Origin: CADEEN01 sp040384625
GTDB taxonomy: Bacteria > Pseudomonadota > Gammaproteobacteria > Burkholderiales > Burkholderiaceae_C
Assembly (NCBI GenBank): GCA_040384625.1
Contig: JAZKIW010000042.1
Location: forward strand, 1-64,000
DNA: 64,000 bases
Direction: 5' to 3'
Below, one piece after another: positions 16,319-25,463 of this stretch; position 1 is the first letter of the stretch, and each line of letters opens with the position of its first letter. The translations under genes and the position numbers were made by a program. The notes beneath the pieces were generated by a model. It was not told the origin of the DNA. It ran no database searches and saw only the letters and a program-made list of their open reading frames with translations.

Positions 16319-18714
16319 GCCCTGGATCGTCGCCGACCCCGGACGAACGCCGCAAGGCCGACAGCGGCCAGCCCGACTGGCACGCGCTGCCCTCGCCGGT
16401 GCTGGTGCTGACCACTGGCGGCGACGCGACCGCGGTCAACACCGCCTTCAGTGACTTCACCGGCCTGGGCACCGAGGCCGCACGCGGTAGTGGTTGGCGG
16501 GCGGTGCTGAGCGCCGAGGCGTTGGCGCCGCTGCTGCGGGCCCTGGCCGACCGACGCGATTTCAGGCTGCAGTTGGCCTTGCGCGGTGGGGTGGGCCCGG
16601 CCTGGGTCGACTGCAGCGCACGATGGCTGCCGGTCGCCGAGCGCTACCTGTGCCAGCTGCACGACGTGTCGGCGGTGCGCATGGCCGAGGCCGGCGCCCG
16701 CGAGCAGGCGCAGCAACTGCGCCTGGTCGCCAACAACGTGCCGGCCCTGATCGCCTTGTTCGCTGCCGACGACAACCGCTGCCTGTTCGCCAATGCGGTC
16801 TACGCCCAGACCTTCGGACTGACCGAGCAGTCGATCCTCGGCCGCACCTTCGATCAGATCATCGGCGTTGAAGCCGCGCGCCAGATCGCGCCCTATGTCG
16901 AGGAAGTGCGCAGCGGCGGCCGCCCAGCGCGCTACGAGCGCCAGCTGCAGACGCCCGGGGGCACGCAGTGGATCGAGGTGCAGATGGTGCCGCACCTGGC
17001 CGAGGACGGCCGCGTGCTGGCTGCCTTCGTGCTGATCAACGACATCACGCGACACCGCGAGGCCGAGCGTGCGATGCGCGAGTCCGAGGACCGGCTGGCC
17101 AAGTTCATGCAGGCCAGCGTGGAAGGCATCGTCTTCCACAAGGACGGCATCATCACCGACGCCAACCCGCCGCTGCTGGCCCTGGTCGGCCACACGCTGG
17201 ACGAGATCATCGGGCGCAAGAACCTCGAGTTCATCGCTCCCGAGCAGATCCCCAAGGTGCTGGAAGTAATGGCCTCCGGCGCCGAGACGGCCTACGACAG
17301 CGTGCTGCTTCACAAGGACGGCACGCGCATCCCGGTCGAGTTCATCGTGCGCACCTTCGAGCGCGGTGGCGAGCGACTGCGCATGACGATCGTGCGCGAC
17401 ATTCGCGACCGCGAGGCCGCACGCTCGCACATCTACCACCTGGCGCACCACGACCCGCTGACCGGCCTGCTCAACCGCATGGCCTTCATGGAACGTCTGG
17501 AGCTGCTGATGGCCAGTGGCCGTGCCGGCGACGCCGAAGGGGCGCTGCTGTTCATCGATCTGGACCAGTTCAAGCGCGTCAACGACTCGCTCGGCCATCT
17601 GGCTGGCGACGTGCTGCTGCAGACGCTGGCCCAGCGCCTGAAGCAGCTGCTGCGCGCCAGCGACCTGGTGGCACGCTTCGGCGGCGACGAGTTCCTGGTC
17701 CTGCTGCCCGGGCCCCTGCCGCTGGCCGACGTGCAGGAGGTGGCGAAGAAGGTGCTGAGCTCGTTCGCCGCCCCGCTGCTGCTCGAAGGGCGGCCGATCT
17801 CGGTCACGCCATCCGTGGGCATCGCCCTGTACCCGCTGCACGCCGGCACGCCGTCCGACCTCATCCGCTGCGCCGATGCCGCGATGTACCTGGCCAAGCA
17901 GCAGGGCCGCGCCACGCAGCGCTGCTACGACCCCGAGCTCGGTCGGCTCGCGCTGGCCGCGATCGAGCTCGAGTCGCAGTTGACCCAGGCCGTCGAGCGC
18001 GACGAGTTCGTCCTGCACTACCAGCCCCAGGTGCGGGCCAGCGACGGTGTGCTGGTCGGCGCCGAAGCCCTGATCCGCTGGCAGCACCCGATCCGCGGCC
18101 TGGTCGAGCCGGACCACTTCATCCCGATCGTTGAGCAGCAACGCCTGATCGTGCCGATCGGCCAGTGGGTGCTGCGCGAGGCCGCGCGCGCGGCACGGCG
18201 CTGGCAGGACGCGGGGCGGCCCTTGCCGGTGTCAGTGAACGTCTCGTCACTGCAGTTCCGCGACGCCGGCTTCGGCGCCAGCGTGGCCGAGGTGCTGCGC
18301 GAAGCGGGCCTGGACGGCGCCTGGCTGGAACTCGAGATCACCGAGCGCATGCTGATGGAAGACATCGATGCCGTGTCGGCCACGCTGGCCGACCTGAAGG
18401 CGCTCGGTGTGCGCATCGCGATCGACGACTTCGGTACCGGCTACTCGTCGCTCGGGCGCCTGAACCGCCTGCCGATCGACCGCATCAAGATCGACCGCAG
18501 CTTCGTGCGCGGGCTGCCCGAACACGCCGGCCACGCCGCGATCACCAAGGCGATCGTGATGCTGGCGCAGAGCCTCGGGCTGTCGACGATCGCCGAAGGC
18601 GTGGAGACCGAGGCCCAGCGCGGCTTCCTGGTCGGGCTCGGCTGCGAGGAGTTGCAGGGCCAGCTGTTCGGTGCGCCGTGCGCCGAGGATGCCTTTGCCC
18701 TAGCGATCTCATGA
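16315..18714 (+). CDS. PAS-GGDEF-EAL cyclic-di-GMP signalling protein
   Basis: A 799-residue soluble signalling protein with no membrane helices. An N-terminal PAS-like segment (about 20-125) is followed by two clearer PAS domains (about 140-255 and 258-380), then GGDEF (about 385-545) and EAL (about 555-799). The GGDEF motif (456-460) and the EAL motif (584-586) are both intact, as are DDFGTGYSSL and the later EGVETE loop, so both diguanylate cyclase and phosphodiesterase activity are possible. Such proteins often act mainly as phosphodiesterases with GTP-bound GGDEF as regulator. The start at 16315 overlaps the glycosylase stop (ATGA), and the stop overlaps the EamA gene in the same way. 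Confidence 0.92.
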   Translation: MSPGSSPTPDERRKADSGQPDWHALPSPVLVLTTGGDATAVNTAFSDFTGLGTEAARGSGWRAVLSAEALAPLLRALADRRDFRLQLALRGGVGPAWVDCSARWLPVAERYLCQLHDVSAVRMAEAGAREQAQQLRLVANNVPALIALFAADDNRCLFANAVYAQTFGLTEQSILGRTFDQIIGVEAARQIAPYVEEVRSGGRPARYERQLQTPGGTQWIEVQMVPHLAEDGRVLAAFVLINDITRHREAERAMRESEDRLAKFMQASVEGIVFHKDGIITDANPPLLALVGHTLDEIIGRKNLEFIAPEQIPKVLEVMASGAETAYDSVLLHKDGTRIPVEFIVRTFERGGERLRMTIVRDIRDREAARSHIYHLAHHDPLTGLLNRMAFMERLELLMASGRAGDAEGALLFIDLDQFKRVNDSLGHLAGDVLLQTLAQRLKQLLRASDLVARFGGDEFLVLLPGPLPLADVQEVAKKVLSSFAAPLLLEGRPISVTPSVGIALYPLHAGTPSDLIRCADAAMYLAKQQGRATQRCYDPELGRLALAAIELESQLTQAVERDEFVLHYQPQVRASDGVLVGAEALIRWQHPIRGLVEPDHFIPIVEQQRLIVPIGQWVLREAARAARRWQDAGRPLPVSVNVSSLQFRDAGFGASVAEVLREAGLDGAWLELEITERMLMEDIDAVSATLADLKALGVRIAIDDFGTGYSSLGRLNRLPIDRIKIDRSFVRGLPEHAGHAAITKAIVMLAQSLGLSTIAEGVETEAQRGFLVGLGCEELQGQLFGAPCAEDAFALAIS

Positions 18715-19616
18715 GCGCGCCGGGCCTCGGCGACGCAGCCCAGGTGCGCCTGGCCACGGTCCTGATCTTCGTCGCGCCGGCGCTGTGGAGCGTCAACTAC
18801 TTGGTCGCCCGCTGGGCGATGGGCGTGATCGCGCCGCACATGCTGGCCCTCTCGCGCTGGTCGCTGGCGGTGCTGCTGCTGGGGGCCTTCTGCTGGCGCG
18901 AGCTGCACGCCAAGCGGCACCTGATTCGTGCCGAGGCGCTGCATTTCATCGTCTTGGGTGCGCTCGGCATGTGGGTCTGTGGCGCCTTCGTCTACATCGG
19001 TGCACGCAGCACCCTGGCCGTCAACATCGGCCTGCTCTACGCCGCGGCGCCGGTGTTGATCGCGCTGGCCTCGGCCCTGTGGCTGCACGAGCGCTTCAGT
19101 GCACTGCAGGGCCTGGGTGTCGTGCTGGCGCTGGCCGGCGTGATGCACATCCTGTTCAAGGGCGACTGGGCCGGTGTGCTAGCGGTCGGCGTCAACCCGG
19201 GCGACCTGTGGGTCGGCGTGGCCGTGCTGTGCTGGACCGCCTATTCGCTGCTGCTGCGCGCCTGGCCTTCGGCGTTCGGTGCGCTGGCGCGCCTGACCTT
19301 GATCGCCTGTGGCGGCGTCCTGGTGCTGATCCCGTTCGCGCTCTGGGAGGCCCTGTACTGGCTGCCGTCGACCCTGTCCTGGCGCAGCGTCGGTCTGGCC
19401 GTCACCGCCGCCGCGGTGCCCGGGGCTGCCGCCTACGGCGCCCACGCCTTCATGCAGCGCGTGCTGGGCGCGGCGCGGGTCGGCACCGTGCTGTACCTCG
19501 GGCCGCTCTACAGCGCGGCGGTCGGCTGGGCCGTGCTCGGCGAGGGGATCGAGCCGTTCCATGCCGTCGGCGCGATGCTGATCCTGCCCGGGATCTGGCT
19601 GGCGACCCGGCGTTGA
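18711..19616 (+). CDS. EamA/DMT-superfamily transporter
   Basis: A 301-residue integral membrane protein with about ten hydrophobic segments in two EamA repeats (about 15-145 and 165-300). The family pattern of a Pro/Trp-rich first helix (APALWSVNYLVARWA) and a conserved LYAAAPVLIALASALWLHERF stretch is present in the first repeat, with LYLGPLYSAAVGWAVLGE in the second. DMT proteins usually export small metabolites such as amino acids; the substrate cannot be told. The ATG at 18711 overlaps the stop of the c-di-GMP gene. Confidence 0.87.
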   Translation: MSAPGLGDAAQVRLATVLIFVAPALWSVNYLVARWAMGVIAPHMLALSRWSLAVLLLGAFCWRELHAKRHLIRAEALHFIVLGALGMWVCGAFVYIGARSTLAVNIGLLYAAAPVLIALASALWLHERFSALQGLGVVLALAGVMHILFKGDWAGVLAVGVNPGDLWVGVAVLCWTAYSLLLRAWPSAFGALARLTLIACGGVLVLIPFALWEALYWLPSTLSWRSVGLAVTAAAVPGAAAYGAHAFMQRVLGAARVGTVLYLGPLYSAAVGWAVLGEGIEPFHAVGAMLILPGIWLATRR

Positions 19617-19698
19617 CGCGGCGCTGCCGAAGTGTCTAACCTCACGCCAGCAGCAGCCACTAAGCCATGACGCGGCTACGCGCCGCCGGAGACGCACG

Positions 19699-20580
19699 AT
19701 GAAGCTGAGTTCCGACCAGATCGCCGCCTTCGAGCGCGACGGCTACCTGTTCTTTCCCGGGCTCTTCAGCGGCACCGAGATGCAGCCCATGCTCGACGCC
19801 GTGCCCGAGCTCTACGGTCGACGGGAGGCCTACAACGTGCGAGAAAAAGGCAGCGACGCCGTGCGCACCAACTTTGCCGCCCACCTGGTCAGTGAACCCT
19901 TCGCGCGCCTGGCGCGCCACCCTCGAATGGTCGGGCCGGTGCAGGATTTGCTCGGAGAAGCGCTCTACATGCACCAGTTCAAGATCAACGGCAAGTTGGC
20001 CTTCGAGGGCGACGTCTGGCAGTGGCACCAGGACTACGGCACCTGGAAGAACGACGACCTGATGCCTACCGAGCGCGCGATGAACGTCGCCATCTTTCTC
20101 GACGACGTCAACGAATTCAACGGGCCGCTGATGTTCATCCCTGGCAGCCACCGGCGCGGTGTGATCGATGCGAAGCACGACCTCACCACCACCAGCTACC
20201 CGCTGTGGACGGTCGACAACGCGCTGATCGCGCAACTGGTCGAGCGCGCCGGGGGCAAGGATGGTGGCATCGTCAGCCCGAAAGGCCCGGCCGGTTCGAT
20301 GATCCTGTTCCATTCCTGCCTGGTGCACGCCTCGACCAGCAACCTGTCGCCCTGGAACCGCGTCAGCGTCTACCTGAGCCTGTGCGCGGTCAGCAACCAC
20401 ATCCGCCGCTTCAAGCGGCCGGAGTTCATCGCGCACCGCGACTTCAGGCCGATCGCCTGCTTGCCCGACGACTGCTTGCTGCGGGACCATCCGGTCGAGG
20501 TGCCGTGGAAGGCCGGCATGCCCGAGAGTGCGTTGACGACGTCGAGCGATCCGTTCGCCGAACCGCGGAAGGCCGCTTGA
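19699..20580 (+). CDS. Phytanoyl-CoA dioxygenase (PhyH)-family Fe(II)/2-oxoglutarate hydroxylase
   Basis: A 293-residue cytosolic oxygenase predicted to hydroxylate a small organic substrate with O2 and 2-oxoglutarate. The facial triad is visible: HxD in WQWHQDYGTW (about residues 112-121) and the distal His in SCLVHASTSN, with a nearby Arg (PWNRVSVYLS) for 2-oxoglutarate. The segment FLDDVNEFNGPLMFIPGSH is shared with PhyH proteins including ectoine hydroxylase, but no ectoine genes are nearby. It starts a six-gene operon; the next gene begins one base after its stop. Confidence 0.85.
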   Translation: MKLSSDQIAAFERDGYLFFPGLFSGTEMQPMLDAVPELYGRREAYNVREKGSDAVRTNFAAHLVSEPFARLARHPRMVGPVQDLLGEALYMHQFKINGKLAFEGDVWQWHQDYGTWKNDDLMPTERAMNVAIFLDDVNEFNGPLMFIPGSHRRGVIDAKHDLTTTSYPLWTVDNALIAQLVERAGGKDGGIVSPKGPAGSMILFHSCLVHASTSNLSPWNRVSVYLSLCAVSNHIRRFKRPEFIAHRDFRPIACLPDDCLLRDHPVEVPWKAGMPESALTTSSDPFAEPRKAA

Positions 20581-20581
20581 G

Positions 20582-21940
20582 ATGAACCTGCACCGCAAGC
20601 TCCAGCAGCGCCAGGCCGAAGGCAAGCCGATCCGCATCGGTCTCATCGGCGCCGGCAAGTTCGGCTCGATGTACCTGGCGCAGATTCCGCGCACGCCGGG
20701 CGTGCACCTGGTCGGCATTGCCGATCTCTCGCCCGAGGCGGCGAGAACCAATCTCGCGCGCGTCGGCTGGGAGGCCGAGCGCGCCCAGGCCCGGTCACTC
20801 GACGACGCGGTCAAGGGTGGTGCGACGCACGTCGGCGAGGACTGGCGCGCCCTGGTGCGGCATCCGGCGATCGACGTGATCGTCGAGTGCACCGGCAACC
20901 CGGTCGCCGCGGTGGACCATTGCCTCGAAGCCTTCGCGCAAGGCAAGCACGTCGTAAACGTCACCGTCGAGGCGGATGCCTTCTGTGGGCCGCTGCTGGC
21001 GCGCAAGGCGGCCGAGGCGGGCGTCGTCTATTCGCTGGCATTCGGCGACCAACCGGCCTTGATCTGCGACCTGGTCGATTGGGCGCGCACCTGCGGCTTC
21101 CCGGTGACGGCGGCCGGGCGCGGCCACAAGTGGCTGCCGCATTTCGCGCAGTCGACACCCGATACGGTCTGGGCCCACTATGGCCTGACGCCGGAGCAGG
21201 CGCTGCGCGGCGGGCTGAACCCGAAGATGTTCAACAGCTTTCTCGACGGCAGCAAGCCGTCGATCGAAAGCACGGCGGTGAGCAACGCGACCGGCCTGGG
21301 CGTGCCGAGCAATGGCTTGCTGTATCCGCCGGCCAGCGTCGAGGACATCCCCTTCGTCACGCGGCCGATCAGCGAAGGCGGCGTGCTCGAACGCAAGGGC
21401 ATGGTCGAGGTGATCTCTTCGCTCGAAACCGACGGGCGCAAGATTCCGTACGACATCCGCATGGGGGTGTGGGTCACCGTCGAGGCCGAGACCGACTACA
21501 TCAAGCACTGCTTCGAGGAATACAACGCCCACACCGACCCGAGCGGGCGCTACTTCACCCTCTACAAGCGCTGGCACCTGATCGGGCTGGAGGTCGGCGT
21601 CTCGGTGGCCAGCGTCGCCCTGCGCGGCGAGCCGACCGGCGTGGCCTCGGCCTGGAACGCGGACGTCGTGGCCACCGCCAAGCGCGACCTGCAGTCCGGC
21701 GAAGTGCTCGACGGCGAAGGCGGCTACACGGTCTGGGGCAAGCTGCTGCCGGCGGCGACCTCGCTCGACATCGGCGGCCTGCCGCTGGGACTGGCGCACA
21801 CCGTCAAGCTGCTGCGCCCCGTCAAGCAGGGTCAGAGCCTTTCCTGGGCCGACGTCGCGATGGACACCACGACCAATGCCTACCGAACCCGCAGGGCGAT
21901 GGAAGAGATGTTCGCCTCACGGCCGTTGAAGGTGGCCTAG
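20582..21940 (+). CDS. NAD(P)-dependent oxidoreductase with C-terminal SAF domain
   Basis: The 452-residue protein has an N-terminal Rossmann fold (IRIGLIGAGKFGSMYLAQI, about 18-36) of the homoserine-dehydrogenase-like type, with the VDVIVECTGNP-like strand and a central dimerisation and catalytic region. The C-terminal part (about 360-440) resembles an SAF domain (LPLGLAHTVKLLRPVKQGQSLSWADV). Such fusions are often mis-annotated as FlgA-like. The substrate is unknown; a hydroxy- or oxo-acid is plausible given the hydroxylase ahead of it and the AtuA gene behind it. Confidence 0.8.
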   Translation: MNLHRKLQQRQAEGKPIRIGLIGAGKFGSMYLAQIPRTPGVHLVGIADLSPEAARTNLARVGWEAERAQARSLDDAVKGGATHVGEDWRALVRHPAIDVIVECTGNPVAAVDHCLEAFAQGKHVVNVTVEADAFCGPLLARKAAEAGVVYSLAFGDQPALICDLVDWARTCGFPVTAAGRGHKWLPHFAQSTPDTVWAHYGLTPEQALRGGLNPKMFNSFLDGSKPSIESTAVSNATGLGVPSNGLLYPPASVEDIPFVTRPISEGGVLERKGMVEVISSLETDGRKIPYDIRMGVWVTVEAETDYIKHCFEEYNAHTDPSGRYFTLYKRWHLIGLEVGVSVASVALRGEPTGVASAWNADVVATAKRDLQSGEVLDGEGGYTVWGKLLPAATSLDIGGLPLGLAHTVKLLRPVKQGQSLSWADVAMDTTTNAYRTRRAMEEMFASRPLKVA

Positions 21941-21956
21941 ACGCAAGGAGTTGGCG

Positions 21957-23300
21957 ATGCGAACCTACAACGTCGGCTGCGGCGCCGGCTTCTCGGGCGA
22001 CCGCACCGATGCGGCGGCGCCGGTGGTGCGCACCCTGATCGAGCGCGGCGGGCCGTCGGCCTTGATCTTCGAGATGCTCGCCGAGCGCACCCTGGCCACC
22101 GCGCAACTGGCGCGTCGCGCCGATCCGGAGCGAGGCTTCGAGCCCCTGCTCGAACTCGAGTTGCGCCCGGTGCTGGCCGACTGCCTGCAGCACGGCATTG
22201 TCATCGTCAGCAATTTCGGCGCGGCCAACCCCCGGGCTGCGGCGCGGCGCATCGTTGCGTTGGCGCGCGAACTCGGGTTGCGCGCACCGCGCATCGCCGT
22301 GGCCAGCGGCGACGACCTGTCGGATGCGGCTCACCGCGCGCTGCTGCGCGACTGCCTCGACGGCGAACTCGACGAAGCGCGCTTCGTCTGTGCCAACGCC
22401 TACCAGGGCGCGTTCGAGATCGCCGCGGCGATCCGGGCCGGCGCCGAGATCGTGGTCACCGGCCGTGTCGCCGATCCGTCGCTGGTGGTCGGGCCTGCGA
22501 TGGCGCACTTCGGCTGGAGTGCCGATGACTGGGACCGGCTCGCCGGGGCCACGATGGCGGGCCACCTGCTCGAATGTGGCGCCCAGGTCAGTGGCGGCTA
22601 CTTTGCCGACCCGGGCATGAAGGACGTGCCGGGTCTGGACAACGTCGGCTTCCCGATCGCCGAGCTTGCCGCCGACGGTAGCTGCACCGTCAGCAAGGCG
22701 TCGAACACGGGGGGCCTGGTCGATACGCGCACCGTCAAGGAGCAACTGCTGTACGAGATCCACGACCCAGCGCGCTACCTGACGCCGGACGTGATCGCCG
22801 ACATCTCACTGGCCGAGGTGACCCAGATCGGGCCTGATCGGGTGCGCCTTTCTGGGGTGCGCGGCCACCCGCGCACCGCCACCCTGAAGGCGAATGTCTT
22901 CTTCGACGGCGGCTGGTTCGGCGAGGGAGAGATCTCCTACGCCGGGCCGAACGCCGAGGCGCGCGCCCGGCTGGCCATGGAGGTGATGCAGAAGCGCTGC
23001 GGCCGCGACCTCGAGCTTCGCTGCGATCTGATCGGCACGAGCAGCGTGCTCGGTGACGACGGCGGCCGACTGCTCAGCACGGTCGCGGTCGGCGCACAGC
23101 GCGACATCCGCCTGCGCGTCGCCGCCCGCCACCCCGAACTCGAACGCATCGACTGGCTGCTGCGTGAGCTGACCGCGCTGTGGACCGGTGGCCCGGCCGG
23201 CGGCGGCGGCGTGCGCGTCGCCAAACGCCAGCGCCTGTCGATGCGGTCCTGCCTGGTGCCGCGCGAGCGTGCGCCGGCGCGCTTCGACTTCCTCGAATGA
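21957..23300 (+). CDS. AtuA-family (DUF1446) acyclic terpene utilisation-like protein
   Basis: A 447-residue member of the DUF1446/AtuA family, recognised by the N-terminus NVGCGAGFSGDRTDAAAPVV, the segment HGIVIVSNFGAANPRAAA, GAEIVVTGRVADPSLVVGPAMAHFGW and TGGLVDTRTVKEQLLYEIHDP. AtuA is required for citronellol/geraniol degradation in Pseudomonas, but its chemistry is poorly defined, and many homologues sit in unrelated catabolic operons. No Atu or Liu carboxylase genes occur here. I chose ATG 21957 over TTG 21951 because AAGGAG ends at 21950, too close to the TTG. Confidence 0.85.
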   Translation: MRTYNVGCGAGFSGDRTDAAAPVVRTLIERGGPSALIFEMLAERTLATAQLARRADPERGFEPLLELELRPVLADCLQHGIVIVSNFGAANPRAAARRIVALARELGLRAPRIAVASGDDLSDAAHRALLRDCLDGELDEARFVCANAYQGAFEIAAAIRAGAEIVVTGRVADPSLVVGPAMAHFGWSADDWDRLAGATMAGHLLECGAQVSGGYFADPGMKDVPGLDNVGFPIAELAADGSCTVSKASNTGGLVDTRTVKEQLLYEIHDPARYLTPDVIADISLAEVTQIGPDRVRLSGVRGHPRTATLKANVFFDGGWFGEGEISYAGPNAEARARLAMEVMQKRCGRDLELRCDLIGTSSVLGDDGGRLLSTVAVGAQRDIRLRVAARHPELERIDWLLRELTALWTGGPAGGGGVRVAKRQRLSMRSCLVPRERAPARFDFLE

Positions 23301-23313
23301 AAGGCGCAGCGCC

Positions 23314-23640
23314 ATGACCGATACGCTCTACCGTTATGCCCACGCACGCACCGGCGACAAAGGCAACCGCGTCAACATCAGCGTCATCGCCTACGACCCG
23401 GCGCATTACGAGGCCCTGGTGCGTGAGGTCACGCCCGAACGCGTCGCGGCGCACTTCGCCCATCGCAAGCCGACGCACGTCGAGCGCTACCTGCTGCCGC
23501 GGCTGGCGGCGATGAACTTCGTGCTCGACGACGTGCTCGACGGCGGCGTCAACGATTCGCTGAACCTCGACATGCACGGCAAGGCACTGTCGTTCCATCT
23601 GCTGACCCTGCCGCTCGACTTCCACAAGGAGACACCGTGA
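23314..23640 (+). CDS. Small AtuA-associated protein
   Basis: A 108-residue protein of the ferredoxin-like-fold family that accompanies, or is fused to the C-terminus of, DUF1446/AtuA proteins. Marker motifs are the N-terminal ARTGDKGNRVNISVIAYD and the later YLLPRLAAMNFVLDDVLDGGVNDSL. It follows its partner gene by 13 nt, fitting a two-subunit version of a protein that is one chain elsewhere. Its stop overlaps the GTG of the next gene (GTGA). Biochemical role unknown. Confidence 0.8.
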   Translation: MTDTLYRYAHARTGDKGNRVNISVIAYDPAHYEALVREVTPERVAAHFAHRKPTHVERYLLPRLAAMNFVLDDVLDGGVNDSLNLDMHGKALSFHLLTLPLDFHKETP

Positions 23641-24587
23641 AACCCATCCTCGCCTTCGTCCTGGCCGCGGTCGCCTTGGGCGCCGCCGCGCAGGCCAACT
23701 ACCCGGACAAGCCGGTGCGTCTGGTCGTTCCCTTCCCCGCCGGCTCGGCCACCGACTCGGCCGCGCGTGTACTCGGCGCACAGTTGCAGGCTGCGCTCGG
23801 CCAGGCCTTCGTGATCGACAACAAGCCCGGTGCCGGCGGCAACATCGGCGCCGGCGACGTGGTGCGCGCTGCGCCTGATGGCTACACCCTGCTCTTCGCG
23901 TCGAACTCGGCCCTAGCCTCCAACGTGGCCTTGCTCAAGAGCATGCCCTACGACCCGCTGAAGGACCTGACGCCGGTGGCCGGCGTCGGACAGACCGTGC
24001 TGGTGCTGATGGCCAAGCCCGACTTCCCGGCCAAGGACGTGAAGAGTTTCGTCGCTCACGCCAAGGCGCAGCCGGGCAAGCTGAGTGCCGGTTATGGATC
24101 GTCGAGCTCACAGATCAGCATCTCCATGCTGAACAAGCTGGCCGGCCTGGACACGCTGTCGATCCCGTATAAGGGGATCCCGCTGGCGGTGAACGACGTC
24201 GTGGGCGGGCAGACGCACTACACCTTCGTCGACCTCGGCAATGCCCTGGCCCAGTCCAAGGGCGGAAAGCTGATCGCCTTGGGCGTGACTTCGGAGAAGC
24301 GCAATGCGCTGGTACCCGACTGGCCAGCTATCGCCGAGACGGTGCCGGGCTACGACATCACCGCCTGGTTCGGCATTGCCGGCCCGGCGAACCTGCCCAA
24401 GGCTGTGGTCGACAAGCTGCACGCCGCCACGGTCAAGGCGCTGGCCGCGGTCGAGACGAAGGAAAAGCTGGCCAACATCGGCCTGGCGCCGATGCCGCTG
24501 GCGCCTGATGCACTGAAGGGCTTCATGGCCAGCGAGGTCACCAAGTGGCAACGCCTGGCCAAAGAAGCCAACATCGAGCGCGAGTGA
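23637..24587 (+). CDS. Bug-family (TctC-like) periplasmic solute-binding protein
   Basis: The 316-residue protein has a signal peptide (MKPILAFVLAAVALGAAAQA) and the Bug hallmarks YPDKPVRLVVPFPAGSATDSAAR, NKPGAGGNIGAGDVVRAAPDGYTLLF and PYKGIPLAVNDVVGGQ. These receptors bind carboxylates and related solutes for tripartite tricarboxylate transporters, and are expanded in Burkholderiales. No TctA/TctB membrane partner is in the window. Its place inside the operon suggests it captures the operon's substrate. The GTG start at 23637 overlaps the upstream stop and is preceded by AAGGAGA. Confidence 0.9.
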   Translation: MKPILAFVLAAVALGAAAQANYPDKPVRLVVPFPAGSATDSAARVLGAQLQAALGQAFVIDNKPGAGGNIGAGDVVRAAPDGYTLLFASNSALASNVALLKSMPYDPLKDLTPVAGVGQTVLVLMAKPDFPAKDVKSFVAHAKAQPGKLSAGYGSSSSQISISMLNKLAGLDTLSIPYKGIPLAVNDVVGGQTHYTFVDLGNALAQSKGGKLIALGVTSEKRNALVPDWPAIAETVPGYDITAWFGIAGPANLPKAVVDKLHAATVKALAAVETKEKLANIGLAPMPLAPDALKGFMASEVTKWQRLAKEANIERE

Positions 24588-24591
24588 TCGC

Positions 24592-25341
24592 ATGAACGCC
24601 AAGGTCATGCTGGTCACCGGCGCCAGCCGCGGCATCGGTGCGGCCATCGCGCGCGCGGCGGGGCGTGCGGGCTACCGCGTCGGCGTCAACTACGTGAACC
24701 GCGAAGACGCCGCACAGGCGGTGGTCGCCGACATCACGGCAGCCGGTGGCCAGGCCGTGGCGCTGCGCGCCGACGTCGGTCGCCTCGACGAAGTCGTACG
24801 CCTTTTCGCCGAACTCGACGCCGCCTTCGGCAAGCTCGACGTGCTGGTCAGCAACGCCGGCGTCCTGGCCAGCTTCCGGATCGACGAACTCGAGGTCGAC
24901 AAGCTGATGGCGATCTACCAGGCCAATGTCTTCAGCGCCTACTACTGCGCGCGCGAAGCGGTTCGGCGCATGTCCACGGCCCACGGCGGCCGCGGCGGCG
25001 TGATCGTCAACCTGTCGTCGGTCGCGGCGCGCCTCGGCGGCCTCGGCGGCGGCGCGGCCTACGCCGGCTCGAAGGGCGCCATCGACTCCTTCACGTTGGC
25101 TCTGGCCAAGGAGGTCGGGCGCGAGGGCATCCGCGTCAATGCGATCCGACCGGGCCTGATCGGCACCGACATGCAGCAGGCGCATGGTGGCATCGAGGCG
25201 ATCGAGGCCCTGGCCAAGACGGTCGTGCCCCTGGGCCGCGCCGGTGTGGCCGATGAAGTCGCGCAGGCGGCGCTGTGGCTGGCCTCGGACGCCGCCTCCT
25301 ATGTCCACGGCGCCGTCATCGACGTTGCCGGCGGGCGCTGA
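24592..25341 (+). CDS. Short-chain dehydrogenase/reductase
   Basis: A classical SDR of 249 residues: cofactor motif TGASRGIG (about 9-16), NAG in VLVSNAGVLA, the catalytic Ser in VNLSSVAAR and the YxxxK tetrad in AAYAGSKGA. A VNYVNRED stretch after the first strand lacks an acidic residue at its end and suggests NADP(H) preference. It is the last gene of the six-gene operon, 4 nt after the Bug gene, and likely oxidises or reduces an alcohol/ketone intermediate of the same unknown pathway. Confidence 0.88.
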   Translation: MNAKVMLVTGASRGIGAAIARAAGRAGYRVGVNYVNREDAAQAVVADITAAGGQAVALRADVGRLDEVVRLFAELDAAFGKLDVLVSNAGVLASFRIDELEVDKLMAIYQANVFSAYYCAREAVRRMSTAHGGRGGVIVNLSSVAARLGGLGGGAAYAGSKGAIDSFTLALAKEVGREGIRVNAIRPGLIGTDMQQAHGGIEAIEALAKTVVPLGRAGVADEVAQAALWLASDAASYVHGAVIDVAGGR

Positions 25342-25463
25342 GCTTCATTGCCGGGCGGTCGAACGCTAGGGGGTGGCGCCGCCAATACGAGGGAACACCT
25401 GCTTGCCTTGTGAGCGCCGGTGGAAGTAGCGTGACTCTCCCCATGCAACACCAGGAGACAGCG

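Noticed and set aside
16231..18141. 636-codon minus-strand frame opposite the GGDEF-EAL gene
   Set aside because: Mirror frame of a well-defined gene; residues are His/Arg/Gln/Asp-rich without any recognisable motif.
19699..20580. Dioxygenase as ectoine hydroxylase EctD
   Set aside because: The HxD and PGSH region is similar, but ectA/B/C are absent and the operon context is catabolic.
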